Shown: piece by piece, positions 25,311-33,569 of the stretch
How the letters are laid out: the number at the start of each line of letters is the position of its first letter
Position numbering within the stretch: the first letter of the stretch is position 1
Assembly: GCF_029910215.1 (NCBI RefSeq)
Contig: NZ_CP110395.1
Coordinates: 744,001 to 808,000, forward strand
DNA: 64,000 nucleotides
Direction of reading: 5' to 3'
DNA from: Paraburkholderia sp. D15
GTDB lineage: Bacteria; Pseudomonadota; Gammaproteobacteria; Burkholderiales; Burkholderiaceae
The notes under the pieces: generated by a model
Database searches by the model: none
What the model was told of the DNA's origin: nothing
What the model saw: only the letters and a program-made list of their open reading frames with translations
Program-made: the position numbers and the translations under genes

Positions 25311-26417
25311 ATGAGTGATACCCAGGAGCGCGTCGTCGTGACCGAAGTCGGTCTGCGCGACGGCTTGCAAAGCATTGCCCGCATCATGCCCACGGAGTTC
25401 AAGCGGCGCTGGATCGACGCGGCCTATGCAGCCGGCGTGCGGCATATGGAAGTCGCGTCGTTCGTGCCGGCGAAATGGCTGCCGCAAATGGCCGACGCGG
25501 ATGCCGTCATCGCCCATGCGCTGACTTACGACGATCTGATCGTCACCGCGCTGGTCCCGAACCTCAAGGGCGCGCAACGGGCGCTCGAAGCCGGCGTGCA
25601 CCGCATCGTCGCGCCGATCTCCGTGAGCGCCGCGCACAGCCTCGCGAATGTGCGCAAGACGCCTGGCGAGATGATCGACGCGTTTGCCGCGATGCGCGAG
25701 TTGATCGACAGCGCGGGGCGCGGTGTGGAGGCGGTTGCAGGTGCAGGCGTAGGTGCAGGCGCAGGTGGCGATGCCAGCCGCGACGCAGATCGCGGCGCAA
25801 GCTCTGGCGCAGCGGCTGGCGCCGGAACGCGCGGGCGGCGCGTCGAACTGATCGCCGGTTTGTCGACGGTGTTCGGCTGCACGCTGCAAGGCGCGGTGCC
25901 CTCTACCGATGTCGCCGCGATCGCGCGCGCTGCCGTGGCGGCCGGCGCCGACGTGATCGCGCTCGGCGACACCACCGGCGAAGCAACGCCGCGTCAGGTC
26001 GGCGAGATCATCGAGGTGGTTCGCGGCGCGGCCGGCGACAGGCTGCGCTCACTGCATTTTCACGACACGCGCGGCCTTGGCCTCGCCAACACGCTGATTG
26101 CCCTGCAACACGGCATCCGCGAATTCGACGCTTCGCTGGCCGGTCTCGGCGGGTGTCCGCATGCGCCGGGCGCGACCGGCAACGTCAACACCGAAGACCT
26201 CGTCTTCATGCTCGACAGCATGGGTTACGACACCGGCATCGACATCGCGCGGCTGCTCGCTTCGCGCGCGGTGCTCGCCGACGCGTTGCCCGGCGAGCCG
26301 CTGTACGGCTATCTGGCGCGCGCCGGTTTGCCGAAGCAGTTCACGGCCGCTCGTCCTCGCGCCGGTTCTTCCGCCGGTTCCTCCTCCGACTCTCCCGAAT
26401 CACAGGTGCTTCAATGA
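25311..26417 (+). CDS. Hydroxymethylglutaryl-CoA lyase-like enzyme with insertion
   Basis: This 368-residue TIM-barrel lyase of the HMGL family cleaves 3-hydroxyacyl-CoA substrates, classically HMG-CoA to acetyl-CoA and acetoacetate. EVGLRDGLQ near residue 11 has the catalytic Arg-Asp. HFHDTRGLGLAN has the metal-binding His pair. GGCPHAPGATGNVNTED holds the catalytic Cys loop. Most family members have about 300 residues. The extra length is a Gly/Ala-rich insertion (about 139-177) and a Ser/Ala-rich tail. The start at 25311 puts the barrel motif at the usual place. The gene overlaps the next by ATGA, showing translational coupling with the CoA-transferase. The substrate could be HMG-CoA, citramalyl-CoA or a relative. 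Confidence 0.85.
   Translation: MSDTQERVVVTEVGLRDGLQSIARIMPTEFKRRWIDAAYAAGVRHMEVASFVPAKWLPQMADADAVIAHALTYDDLIVTALVPNLKGAQRALEAGVHRIVAPISVSAAHSLANVRKTPGEMIDAFAAMRELIDSAGRGVEAVAGAGVGAGAGGDASRDADRGASSGAAAGAGTRGRRVELIAGLSTVFGCTLQGAVPSTDVAAIARAAVAAGADVIALGDTTGEATPRQVGEIIEVVRGAAGDRLRSLHFHDTRGLGLANTLIALQHGIREFDASLAGLGGCPHAPGATGNVNTEDLVFMLDSMGYDTGIDIARLLASRAVLADALPGEPLYGYLARAGLPKQFTAARPRAGSSAGSSSDSPESQVLQ
25737..25769 (+). repeat. In-frame GCAGGTGCAGGC-type repeat in the lyase gene
   Basis: GCAGGTGCAGGC (25737), GTAGGTGCAGGC (25749) and a shorter GCAGGTGGC (25761) encode the Ala/Val-Gly-rich start of the insertion. The repeat is a multiple of three and keeps the frame. Confidence 0.8.
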
Positions 26418-27658
26418 CTACGCCATCTTCCGTATCGTCTTCGGCCGAGCCCCGGACGCAGCCTCAGCCTCGTTCGTTGCCGCTCGCCGGCCTTCGCGTG
26501 GTCGAGTTATCGCACATGGTGATGGGACCGACCTGCGGGATGATTCTCGGCGATCTCGGCGCCGAGGTGATCAAGGTCGAGCCGCCGCGCGGCGACGGTA
26601 CGCGTCGTTTGCTGGGTACCGGCGCGGGCTTTTTCCGCACCTTCAACCGCAACAAGAAGAGCGTTGCGCTCGATCTCGACAGCGAAGCGGGACTGGCCGC
26701 GCTGCATAAGCTCGTCGATACCGCCGACGTGTTCGTCGAGAACTTCAAGCCCGGCCGCATGGCGAGTCTCGGGCTCGATTGCGCGTCGCTGCGCGAGCGC
26801 AACCCGAAGCTGATCTACGTGTCGCACAAGGGCTTTCTGAGCGGTCCCTACGAACACCGTCTCGCGCTCGACGAGGTCGTGCAGATGATGGCGGGCCTCG
26901 CGTACATGACGGGCCCGGTGGGCCGACCGTTGCGCGCGGGCAGTTCGGTCAACGACATCATGGGCGGCATGTTCGGGGCGATCGGCGTGCTGGCCGCGCT
27001 GCACGAACGTCACACGAGCGGATGCGGCAAGGAAGTGCAGAGTGCGTTGTTCGAGAACTGCGTGCTGCTGTCCGCTCAGCACATGCAGCAATATGCCGCG
27101 ACGGGCGTGCCGGCGGCGCCGATGCCCGAGCGCATCAGCGCGTGGGCCGTGTACGACGTGTTCACGCTGGCCAACGAAGAACAGATGTTCATCGCCGCGA
27201 CCGGCGACGGCCAATGGCGTGCGCTGTGCGCGATTCTTGGCCGCGCGGATCTGCTGGCCGATCCGCGTCTCGCGACGAACAACGACCGCGTGCTGGCGCG
27301 CGAGTGGCTGCTGAAAACGTTGGGCGAGACGTTGCGCGAGCGCGATGGCGCGTCGCTGGTGCCGCTGTTCGAGCGCGACCATATTCCGTTCGCGTCGATC
27401 ACGAAGCCCGAGGAGTTGTTCGACGATCCGCACCTGAACCAGACCGGCGGCCTTGCGCGCCTGACGCTCGACGACGGCAGCGAAACCGGCATGCCCTTGC
27501 TGCCGGTTTCGCTCGATGGCGCGCGCCTGCCGCCACGCCGGCCGATCGCAAAGATCGGCGAGCACACCGCCGAGGTGCTGCGCGATCTGGGCTACGACGA
27601 CGCCCAGATCGCGGCGCTGGCTAGCGGCGCGGCGCAGGCGCCGCGCGAGGCAGCTTGA
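26414..27658 (+). CDS. CaiB/BaiF (class III) CoA-transferase
   Basis: This 414-residue enzyme moves CoA between carboxylic acids through an aspartyl-CoA anhydride. After a Ser/Pro/Gln-rich N-terminus it shows LAGLRVVELSHMVMGPTCGMILGDLGAEVIKVEPP, the family opening. KSVALDLDSEAGL and VFVENFKPGRMASLGLD follow, and the catalytic Asp is expected near LALDEVVQMMAGLAYMTG. The ATGA overlap with the lyase gene shows co-translation. Paired with an HMG-CoA lyase-like enzyme it would activate a free acid such as 3-hydroxy-3-methylglutarate or citramalate before cleavage. That pairing is inference from context. Confidence 0.88.
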   Translation: MTTPSSVSSSAEPRTQPQPRSLPLAGLRVVELSHMVMGPTCGMILGDLGAEVIKVEPPRGDGTRRLLGTGAGFFRTFNRNKKSVALDLDSEAGLAALHKLVDTADVFVENFKPGRMASLGLDCASLRERNPKLIYVSHKGFLSGPYEHRLALDEVVQMMAGLAYMTGPVGRPLRAGSSVNDIMGGMFGAIGVLAALHERHTSGCGKEVQSALFENCVLLSAQHMQQYAATGVPAAPMPERISAWAVYDVFTLANEEQMFIAATGDGQWRALCAILGRADLLADPRLATNNDRVLAREWLLKTLGETLRERDGASLVPLFERDHIPFASITKPEELFDDPHLNQTGGLARLTLDDGSETGMPLLPVSLDGARLPPRRPIAKIGEHTAEVLRDLGYDDAQIAALASGAAQAPREAA

Positions 27659-27826
27659 TACATGCATGGCGCGCGCTTGATGCGCGAGTCTCGCATGCGT
27701 GTCGCGCGAGGCATGGAACGTAATCGATCGATCTCATCCGGCGGCGAGACCGGAGGTCGGCAACCGTATTAGATGGACCGGCATGAGCGCTGACGCGCCC
27801 CCACCGGTCGACAATGGAGACAGACG

Positions 27827-29311
27827 ATGAAATCGTCAAATCAGGCGGCGTATGCGACGGCGCTCGGCGATGCCGGCGCGCTGGGCGGTGTGTCAGCGGG
27901 CGCGGGCATGTCGAGCGGCGAGCGTGCCGACGGCATTGCATTGGACGGCGCGCGCATCTCCGCGCGGCTCGACCGGTTACCTGCGACGCGTTCGATCTGG
28001 AAGCTGGTGATGTTGCTCAGCCTCGGGCTGTTCTTCGAGCTGTACGACCTGATGTTCTCCGGCTATATCGCGCCGGGGCTCGTGCGCAGCGGCATTCTCA
28101 CCGCGACCACGCGGGGCCTGTTCGGCAGCAGCGGGGTGGCGAGTTTCATCGCCGCGTTATTCGCGGGGTTGTTCATCGGCACGGCGGCGTGTGGATTTTT
28201 GGCCGACCGTTTCGGGCGTCGAGCGATCTTCACGTGGTCGCTGCTGTGGTACACGGCGGCGAACATCGTCATGGCGTTTCAGGACACGGCGCTGGGGCTG
28301 AACCTTTGGCGCTTCATCGCGGGCGTTGGCATTGGCGTGGAGATCGTGACGATCGGCACGTACATTTCCGAACTGGTGCCGAAGCATGTGCGCGGGCGAG
28401 CGTCGGCGTGTTCGCAGGCGGTGGGATTTTGCGCGGTGCCGATCGTCGCGTTTCTATCGTATCTGCTGGTGCCACACCGTTACTTCGGCATCGACGGCTG
28501 GCGCCTCGTCGTACTAACGGGTGTAGCGGGCGCGGCGGTGGTGTGGTGGATTCGCCGGCGGTTGCCGGAGAGTCCGCGCTGGCTGGCGCAGAAAGGCCGG
28601 ATCGACGAAGCGGACGCGGTGATGACACGACTCGAAGCGCGCGTGGAGCGCGAGTACGGCAAGCCGTTGCCGGAGCCGGCATTACCTGAACCGGTGCGCG
28701 CGCGGGCGGCGTTTCGCGATTTGCTGGTGCCCCCGTACCGCCGGCGCACGTTGATGCTGATCATCTTCCACGTCTTCCAGACGATGGGCTATTACGGATT
28801 CGCGAACTGGATACCGACCTTGTTGATCAAGCAGGGGATCACGGTGACGACCAGTTTGATGTACGCGAGCATCATCGCGATTGCGGCACCACTGGGGCCG
28901 TTGCTGGGTTTATTGATCGCCGACCGTTTCGAGCGCAAGACGGTGATCATCGCCATGGCGGCGGTCAACGTAGTGTGCGGCCTGGCCTTCAGTCAGGCGC
29001 GGGAGACGGTATTACTGGTGAGCTTGGGGGTGTGCCTGGTGCTGGCGGGCAACATCATTTCGTACAGCTACCACGCGTACCAGGCGGAGTTGTTCCCGAC
29101 GGGCATCCGCGCGAGGGCGGTCGGCTTCGTTTACTCGTGGAGCCGCATATCGGCGATGTTCTCGGCATTCGTGATTGCAGCCTGCCTGAGCCGCTTCGGC
29201 GTGAACGGCGTCTTCGTCTTCATCTCGGGCGCCATGGCGATCGTGATGATAGCGATCGGCCTCCTGGGACCAAGAACCCGCGACGTCTCACTGGAAGACC
29301 TATCGAGGTAA
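27827..29311 (+). CDS. MFS transporter, probable organic acid uptake
   Basis: This 494-residue protein has twelve hydrophobic segments. A long low-complexity N-terminus of about 55 residues comes before the first helix (LVMLLSLGLFFELYDLMFSGY). FLADRFGRRAIFTW is the MFS A-motif after helix 2, and LPESPRWLAQKGR before the central loop is the sugar/acid-porter signature. FELYDLM in helix 1 resembles the AAHS and metabolite:H+ symporter groups that carry aromatic and dicarboxylic acids. GGAG precedes the ATG by about ten bases. Its place after the CoA-transferase and lyase genes suggests it imports their substrate. Confidence 0.8.
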   Translation: MKSSNQAAYATALGDAGALGGVSAGAGMSSGERADGIALDGARISARLDRLPATRSIWKLVMLLSLGLFFELYDLMFSGYIAPGLVRSGILTATTRGLFGSSGVASFIAALFAGLFIGTAACGFLADRFGRRAIFTWSLLWYTAANIVMAFQDTALGLNLWRFIAGVGIGVEIVTIGTYISELVPKHVRGRASACSQAVGFCAVPIVAFLSYLLVPHRYFGIDGWRLVVLTGVAGAAVVWWIRRRLPESPRWLAQKGRIDEADAVMTRLEARVEREYGKPLPEPALPEPVRARAAFRDLLVPPYRRRTLMLIIFHVFQTMGYYGFANWIPTLLIKQGITVTTSLMYASIIAIAAPLGPLLGLLIADRFERKTVIIAMAAVNVVCGLAFSQARETVLLVSLGVCLVLAGNIISYSYHAYQAELFPTGIRARAVGFVYSWSRISAMFSAFVIAACLSRFGVNGVFVFISGAMAIVMIAIGLLGPRTRDVSLEDLSR

Positions 29312-29622
29312 AACCACGAGAAAGAGAAGAGAACCAGAGAACCCAGAAAAACCAGGAAGCACGGCAACGACAAAACGCGAGGGCGCGCGAAGCGCCGCCG
29401 GAAGAATGACTGCTGTGTCACGAAGGTTGAATGCGCGAGGGAACGGATTCCAGATGTACCACTACGGGTACTGCGCGAGGTGCCCGCTTATGAGCTAGCG
29501 GGTTGAAGCGGCTTTCTCTGCTTACTCTCTTTGCCGCGGCAAAGAGAGTAAGTGCCGCCCCGCACAGGGGCAACGCAAATAGACCACTAACAATACAAGG
29601 AAAGGCCAAAAAAAACCCAGAA
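29312..29622. other. Intergenic region with purine-rich tract and palindromes
   Basis: This 311-base gap lies between the convergent MFS and hydrolase-like genes. From 29316 to about 29362 the plus strand is almost all purine and C, with repeated AGAGAA/CCAG blocks. The palindromic element at 29483-29570 fills its second half. I see no gene. Confidence 0.6.
29483..29570. repeat. Multi-hairpin intergenic palindromic element
   Basis: Three hairpins lie in a row. The first is 6-bp arms CCCGCT / AGCGGG (29483-29502). The second is a perfect 32-base palindrome (29521-29552, arms beginning CTTACTCTCTTTGCC). The third is GCCCC / GGGGC (29556-29570). The middle palindrome followed by a GC-rich hairpin recalls a repeated intergenic element I associate with Paraburkholderia genomes. 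Genome-wide copy number was not checked. It could also end transcription of both convergent genes. Confidence 0.7.
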
Positions 29623-31581
29623 TCACATCCCCACATACCCCACCGGCACGGTGGAATGACTCTGCGCGACAGCCGCATTACCAGACACAACATAAACAGG
29701 CGACTCAGTAAGCTGAATCGTAAGCACCCCATTGCTATAGCTCGCGGTAGAAGCATTCCCCATCATATCGATGACCTTAACGGTACCGCTGGTGCCCGGC
29801 GCATCGACGGCAAGGGTATAAGGCACGCTATAAGTCGAGCTAAACCCGCTGCCAGCACTCCACGCATTATTGTTATGCGTCCAAAGCGCGGTAATGACAG
29901 CCCCATTGTTCAGCTGCTGAAACGCATACGCATAAACACCGTTAGGCGCCCCATTCACAGGTCCAAGCGTAGTCGTCCCATCCAAGGTATGAGTCATGGC
30001 ACTCAAAGCCATGGCCACCGGCTTAGGACTGATATTGCTAGCCCCGAACGCGCCCTGCGCATCATTCAGATCGAAGAACGTACCGTACCCGACCTCACCC
30101 GGATAATCCGCCCCATAGAACACATAAGTCTGATTAGCCCCCTCACCCAAGGTAATGATATGCATCCGCGCAGCAACCGCAGCCTGCGCATACAGCACAT
30201 TGGCCGTCGGATAGTTAGGCCCATAAGCGCTGCCCAGGTCATAACTGATCCCCGCCTCGGTCGAGAACAACTTCATTCCCGGCCGATAGTCGGTCGCCAT
30301 TTCAGCGCGTAGTGCCTGCATCTGCCCACGCAGCGATCCCGACGCGGTCGACGGATCGCTGTCGTAACGCTCCGGCGGATGCGACGGCGACGTCCCCGCG
30401 TCGTAGTAGCCGTGCGTGGCCACCGCGTCGATGTACTGCCCGAAGCCGAGCGGCGCGAGGCGCTTCAGGCGCGTGGTGGTCAGGCTCGGGAACGCGTCGG
30501 TCGGGCCCATCACCACGGCCTTCGGATCGGTCGAATGCAAGCCCTGATAAACCGATTGATACAGCGCGACGAAATTGGCATCCGTGTCGGTCCAGAACTC
30601 GTTCGGCTCCCACGTCACCTGGTAGTAGTTCGCGGATTGCTGCGGGAAGTACGTCGAGCGGATCGTGTTCGATTCGGTGCCGACGCGGCTCATGTAGTTC
30701 TGGTAGTACGACAGATTGGTCGGCACGCTGACGTCGTCCTGGAACGCGCCGGTGCCGCTCGCCCATGCGGGAATACCGTCGAGGCGGATCAGCCGCATCA
30801 CGTCGCCGGACTTGTAGAACGGATCGAGCGTGCTGGACGACGGATTGAAAGTGTTCGCGCCATTCGGTTCCATGGTCGACATCTGGCGATCGTCGATCGT
30901 CGACGAAATGCCGAGGTCCGCGAGCAGCGGGCCGTTGTCGTTCGCGCCCTGCATGCCGAAGCGATGCTGCTCCTGGCGCGCGTACGTCACCGCCGGCACC
31001 ACGCCCGACAGATTCGCCAGCACGCCGAAGGTCGCGATGCCGACCGGACGCGTGCCGGCTTGCGGCAGTTGGCCGCCGTTCTTCGCGAGCGTGCCGGTGG
31101 CCGCGAAATAGCCGGCGAGCGTCGACGAGCAGTTCAGGGTGATCGCGTTCGAGCCGCCCGGCACCGGCGCGCTGCCGCTTGCCGCGACGTGCCCCAGCGT
31201 GTCCGTGACGGACCAGTTCAGCGTGTCGGCGCCCTGCACGTTGGTGTTGAAGACGAGCTGGAACGTGCTGCCCGACGGGAAGATGCGTGTGCCGTCGGCG
31301 CTCGGCGTGTCGGCGGACAACGTGGCGCTGCCCGATCCCGACGAGGTGGCCGGCGCGGCGCAGGTCATCGCCGCGTTCGAGGTGCCCGCCGCATTCAGCG
31401 TGCTGTTCGTCGTCGCGCCGTTGCTTGCCGTGCTCGAACCGGTCGTGCCGTTGGCGGTCGTGCCGCCGGCCGTCTGGGCTGCCGCGGTGCTGGTGCCGCT
31501 ACCGCCGCCACCGCCGCCGCAGGCTGCGAGTACGAGCGAGAGAGAGGATAGCGAGGAGAGCAGAAGAAGTTGCGATTTCAT
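29623..31581 (-). CDS. Lipoprotein with glycoside-hydrolase-like TIM barrel
   Basis: This 652-residue lipoprotein has the lipobox LAAC after a signal peptide (MKSQLLLLSSLSSLSLVLAAC). A Gly/Ser/Thr-rich linker follows to about residue 70, then an Ig-like segment and a barrel-like region. QVTWEPNEFW has the Trp-Glu-Pro-Asn pattern of the acid/base Glu in clan GH-A. FSTEAGISYD carries a likely nucleophile Glu. THGYYDAGTSPSHPPER is shared exactly in style with the paralogue at 37010-39295. GH39, the family of PslG in Pseudomonas Psl, is a candidate, but I cannot fix the family. It lies at the edge of the polysaccharide locus and would sit in the outer membrane or periplasm to trim polymer. The start at 31581 is set by the lipoprotein signal. 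Its C-terminal third has lower GC than the rest. Confidence 0.7.
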   Translation of the reverse strand: MKSQLLLLSSLSSLSLVLAACGGGGGGSGTSTAAAQTAGGTTANGTTGSSTASNGATTNSTLNAAGTSNAAMTCAAPATSSGSGSATLSADTPSADGTRIFPSGSTFQLVFNTNVQGADTLNWSVTDTLGHVAASGSAPVPGGSNAITLNCSSTLAGYFAATGTLAKNGGQLPQAGTRPVGIATFGVLANLSGVVPAVTYARQEQHRFGMQGANDNGPLLADLGISSTIDDRQMSTMEPNGANTFNPSSSTLDPFYKSGDVMRLIRLDGIPAWASGTGAFQDDVSVPTNLSYYQNYMSRVGTESNTIRSTYFPQQSANYYQVTWEPNEFWTDTDANFVALYQSVYQGLHSTDPKAVVMGPTDAFPSLTTTRLKRLAPLGFGQYIDAVATHGYYDAGTSPSHPPERYDSDPSTASGSLRGQMQALRAEMATDYRPGMKLFSTEAGISYDLGSAYGPNYPTANVLYAQAAVAARMHIITLGEGANQTYVFYGADYPGEVGYGTFFDLNDAQGAFGASNISPKPVAMALSAMTHTLDGTTTLGPVNGAPNGVYAYAFQQLNNGAVITALWTHNNNAWSAGSGFSSTYSVPYTLAVDAPGTSGTVKVIDMMGNASTASYSNGVLTIQLTESPVYVVSGNAAVAQSHSTVPVGYVGM

Positions 31582-32440
31582 CGATCTGTAAGCCTTGCGT
31601 TGCTTGCGATCCGTTCGGCTCGTCGCGCACCGCGCGTCAGGAGACCAAACGAACAACGGGGTTCATTCGCAGACCGGCCGACACGACTCGTCGACGCTGG
31701 CCATCGGGCGGCGCAACTGTCCATTTGCGCCAGGGTGAGGTCTTCCCGGGTTGTCGGCTCCAAACGCGTTTCTCTTCAACGAACTTCACGTCAGACAAAA
31801 CAGGCACGAGACGACTCACCGTGACTTGCGTCGCGTTGGCGGAAACAGACGACCGGGGGAAGATAAGACGAAAACCACCAACCTGATGCAGCACAGCGCC
31901 GTGCATCGCAGTGCGCGAATTCGCTGCACTGATCAATGCATCTTTTACTGTGCTGTAAGTCACATAAAACAGCGGTTGGGAACAAACGACCGTCACCTTA
32001 CCGATTAGTCTGTTTAAAAAAAGTAACGAGTCGTTACGTATGAACAAACAGGCAGTACTAATTGCATTGATCCGATGAAAAAATATGTAAGGAGATATCT
32101 GTCTTTTTCCGCCAGATTGAAATGGGGTCGAACGGAGATGAAACGGATAACTAAACAGGTGAGCGGCCCGCAATCCGCAGAGAAATGGGCGTTAGCGCGC
32201 ATTGCGTAGCGGCGGACGCCTTGGAGTTGGCGGAGAAGCGCTGTATCTTCGGTGTAAGGTTTCTTCGCGACGTGAGCCGCGCTGCGGAACTGTCGCTGTT
32301 TAACGGAGACCATGACGCGCGCCGGTCCAGGTGCGCGCCAGATAAAAGCTGAGGGGAAACCGGCATCGTTCAGGGTCCACACCCGATGGTCAGGTTTCTT
32401 TTTCGTTGCGCAAAACAGGCGGTATCCAGAGAGATAAATC
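31582..32440. other. Long divergent intergenic region with AT-rich core
   Basis: This 859-base gap separates the lipoprotein and glycosyltransferase genes. The part from about 31780 to 32130 is clearly more AT-rich than the flanks. It holds a 15-base inverted repeat (32023-32037) and an ideal ribosome-binding sequence AAGGAGATAT (32089-32098) with no convincing gene behind it. A 44-codon frame from ATG 32075 is possible but not supported by composition. It probably carries promoters of both flanking genes. Confidence 0.5.
32023..32037 (+). promoter_or_regulatory. Palindrome GTAACGA-G-TCGTTAC
   Basis: Perfect seven-base arms around one central base lie in the AT-rich core of the divergent intergenic region. 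It is a regulator-site candidate for the polysaccharide locus. Confidence 0.45.
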
Positions 32441-33526
32441 GTGAGAATTCTTCAACTGGTCCTCGCACCGCGCTTGTCCGGGGCAGAAGTACTCGTCAAA
32501 GGTCTTGCCATTCATCACCAGCGAGGCGGACATGAAGTCTGTATGACATCGCTGCTTCCGCAGCAGTCCGATTTCGCGGACATTCGTGCTGAGCTGCAGG
32601 CTGCGGGCGTCACCTGCATGTTTCCCGAAGCGCGCTATGGACGGATCGGCAAACTGCTGCATCTCTATCGGGTGGTGCGCCGGTTCCGGCCGGATTTCAT
32701 CATCGCGCATGCGACGCTCGCCGCGATGTACGTGCGCCTCCTGCCGGTCCATACGCCGATCGCGTGGGTCATGCATTCGGGAGTCAACGACTTCGAGAAC
32801 GGCATGCTCAAGCGCGCCGAACGGCTGTTGTCGCGTCGCGCGCGGGCGATCATCGGCGTGTCGCAACAGAATCTCGACGACTACCTGCGCGAGATCGGCC
32901 GGCATCCGTCGATGGTGGTGATCCCCAATGGCGTCGACGCGTCGCAGTTCGCCGAATACGACGACCTGTCCGCGCCGGCGCTCGAAGTACCGGCCAAGCA
33001 GATCGTTCAGCTCGGCCGCTATATGGAGTGCAAGAGCCAGCTCCATACGGTGCGCGCGTTCGAACGCGTGCTGCGGTCCGAGCCGGCCGCGCGGTTGCTG
33101 TTATGCGGCGTCATCGAGGATCTCGACTATCACGCGGCCGTGGTGGCGTTGGTTCAGGAACTTGGCTTGCAGGACAAGGTGCAGGTGTGTGGACCGCGTT
33201 CGGATGTCGCCGCGATCCTGCGGTCGTCGCGCGTGTTCGCGATGCCGTCGCGCTTCGAGGCGCAGAGCATCGGCTTTCTGGAAGCGCTGGCGTCGGGTAT
33301 TCCGGTGGTCGCGAACCGGATCGCGTCGTTTGGTTTCGCGACGGCGTTCGGCAGCGTCAGCCTCGTCGATACCGCCGATCCGGACGCGTACGGCAATGCG
33401 CTGCTGCACGCGCTCGACATGCCGCGCGCGGACCGTCAACTGTCGGGCTACACGCTGCACGATACCGCCGACCGCTATATGACGATCGCGCGGCAGTTCG
33501 TGCAGCCGCTGCAAATCTCCGCCTGA
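32441..33526 (+). CDS. Glycosyltransferase family 4-like, EPS synthesis
   Basis: This 361-residue GT-B fold transferase begins MRILQLVLAPRLSGAEVLVKG, an N-terminal nucleotide-sugar transferase domain. The C-terminal domain has QIVQLGRYMECKSQLHTVRAF and the E-x7-E region FEAQSIGFLEALASGIPVV. It should add one sugar to the lipid-linked repeat on the inner face of the membrane. It closely resembles the partial gene at 63312 (same opening, VMHSG-NDFE, IGVSQQ, PNGVD), so the two are paralogues. The donor sugar is not readable from sequence. Confidence 0.85.
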   Translation: MRILQLVLAPRLSGAEVLVKGLAIHHQRGGHEVCMTSLLPQQSDFADIRAELQAAGVTCMFPEARYGRIGKLLHLYRVVRRFRPDFIIAHATLAAMYVRLLPVHTPIAWVMHSGVNDFENGMLKRAERLLSRRARAIIGVSQQNLDDYLREIGRHPSMVVIPNGVDASQFAEYDDLSAPALEVPAKQIVQLGRYMECKSQLHTVRAFERVLRSEPAARLLLCGVIEDLDYHAAVVALVQELGLQDKVQVCGPRSDVAAILRSSRVFAMPSRFEAQSIGFLEALASGIPVVANRIASFGFATAFGSVSLVDTADPDAYGNALLHALDMPRADRQLSGYTLHDTADRYMTIARQFVQPLQISA

Positions 33527-33569
33527 TCTTCAAGTTCCCCGTGCTTCCTGCGTATCGATTCGCCCGCGC

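Noticed and set aside
29503..29600. Insertion sequence end at the EPS border
   Set aside because: The palindromes could suggest a mobile element, but no transposase, direct target repeat or terminal inverted repeat pair is seen. A dispersed intergenic repeat fits better.
32075..32209. Small basic open frame in the EPS intergenic region
   Set aside because: A 44-codon frame from ATG 32075 has no ribosome binding site before it and no recognisable pattern. Composition is AT-rich and unlike the neighbours.
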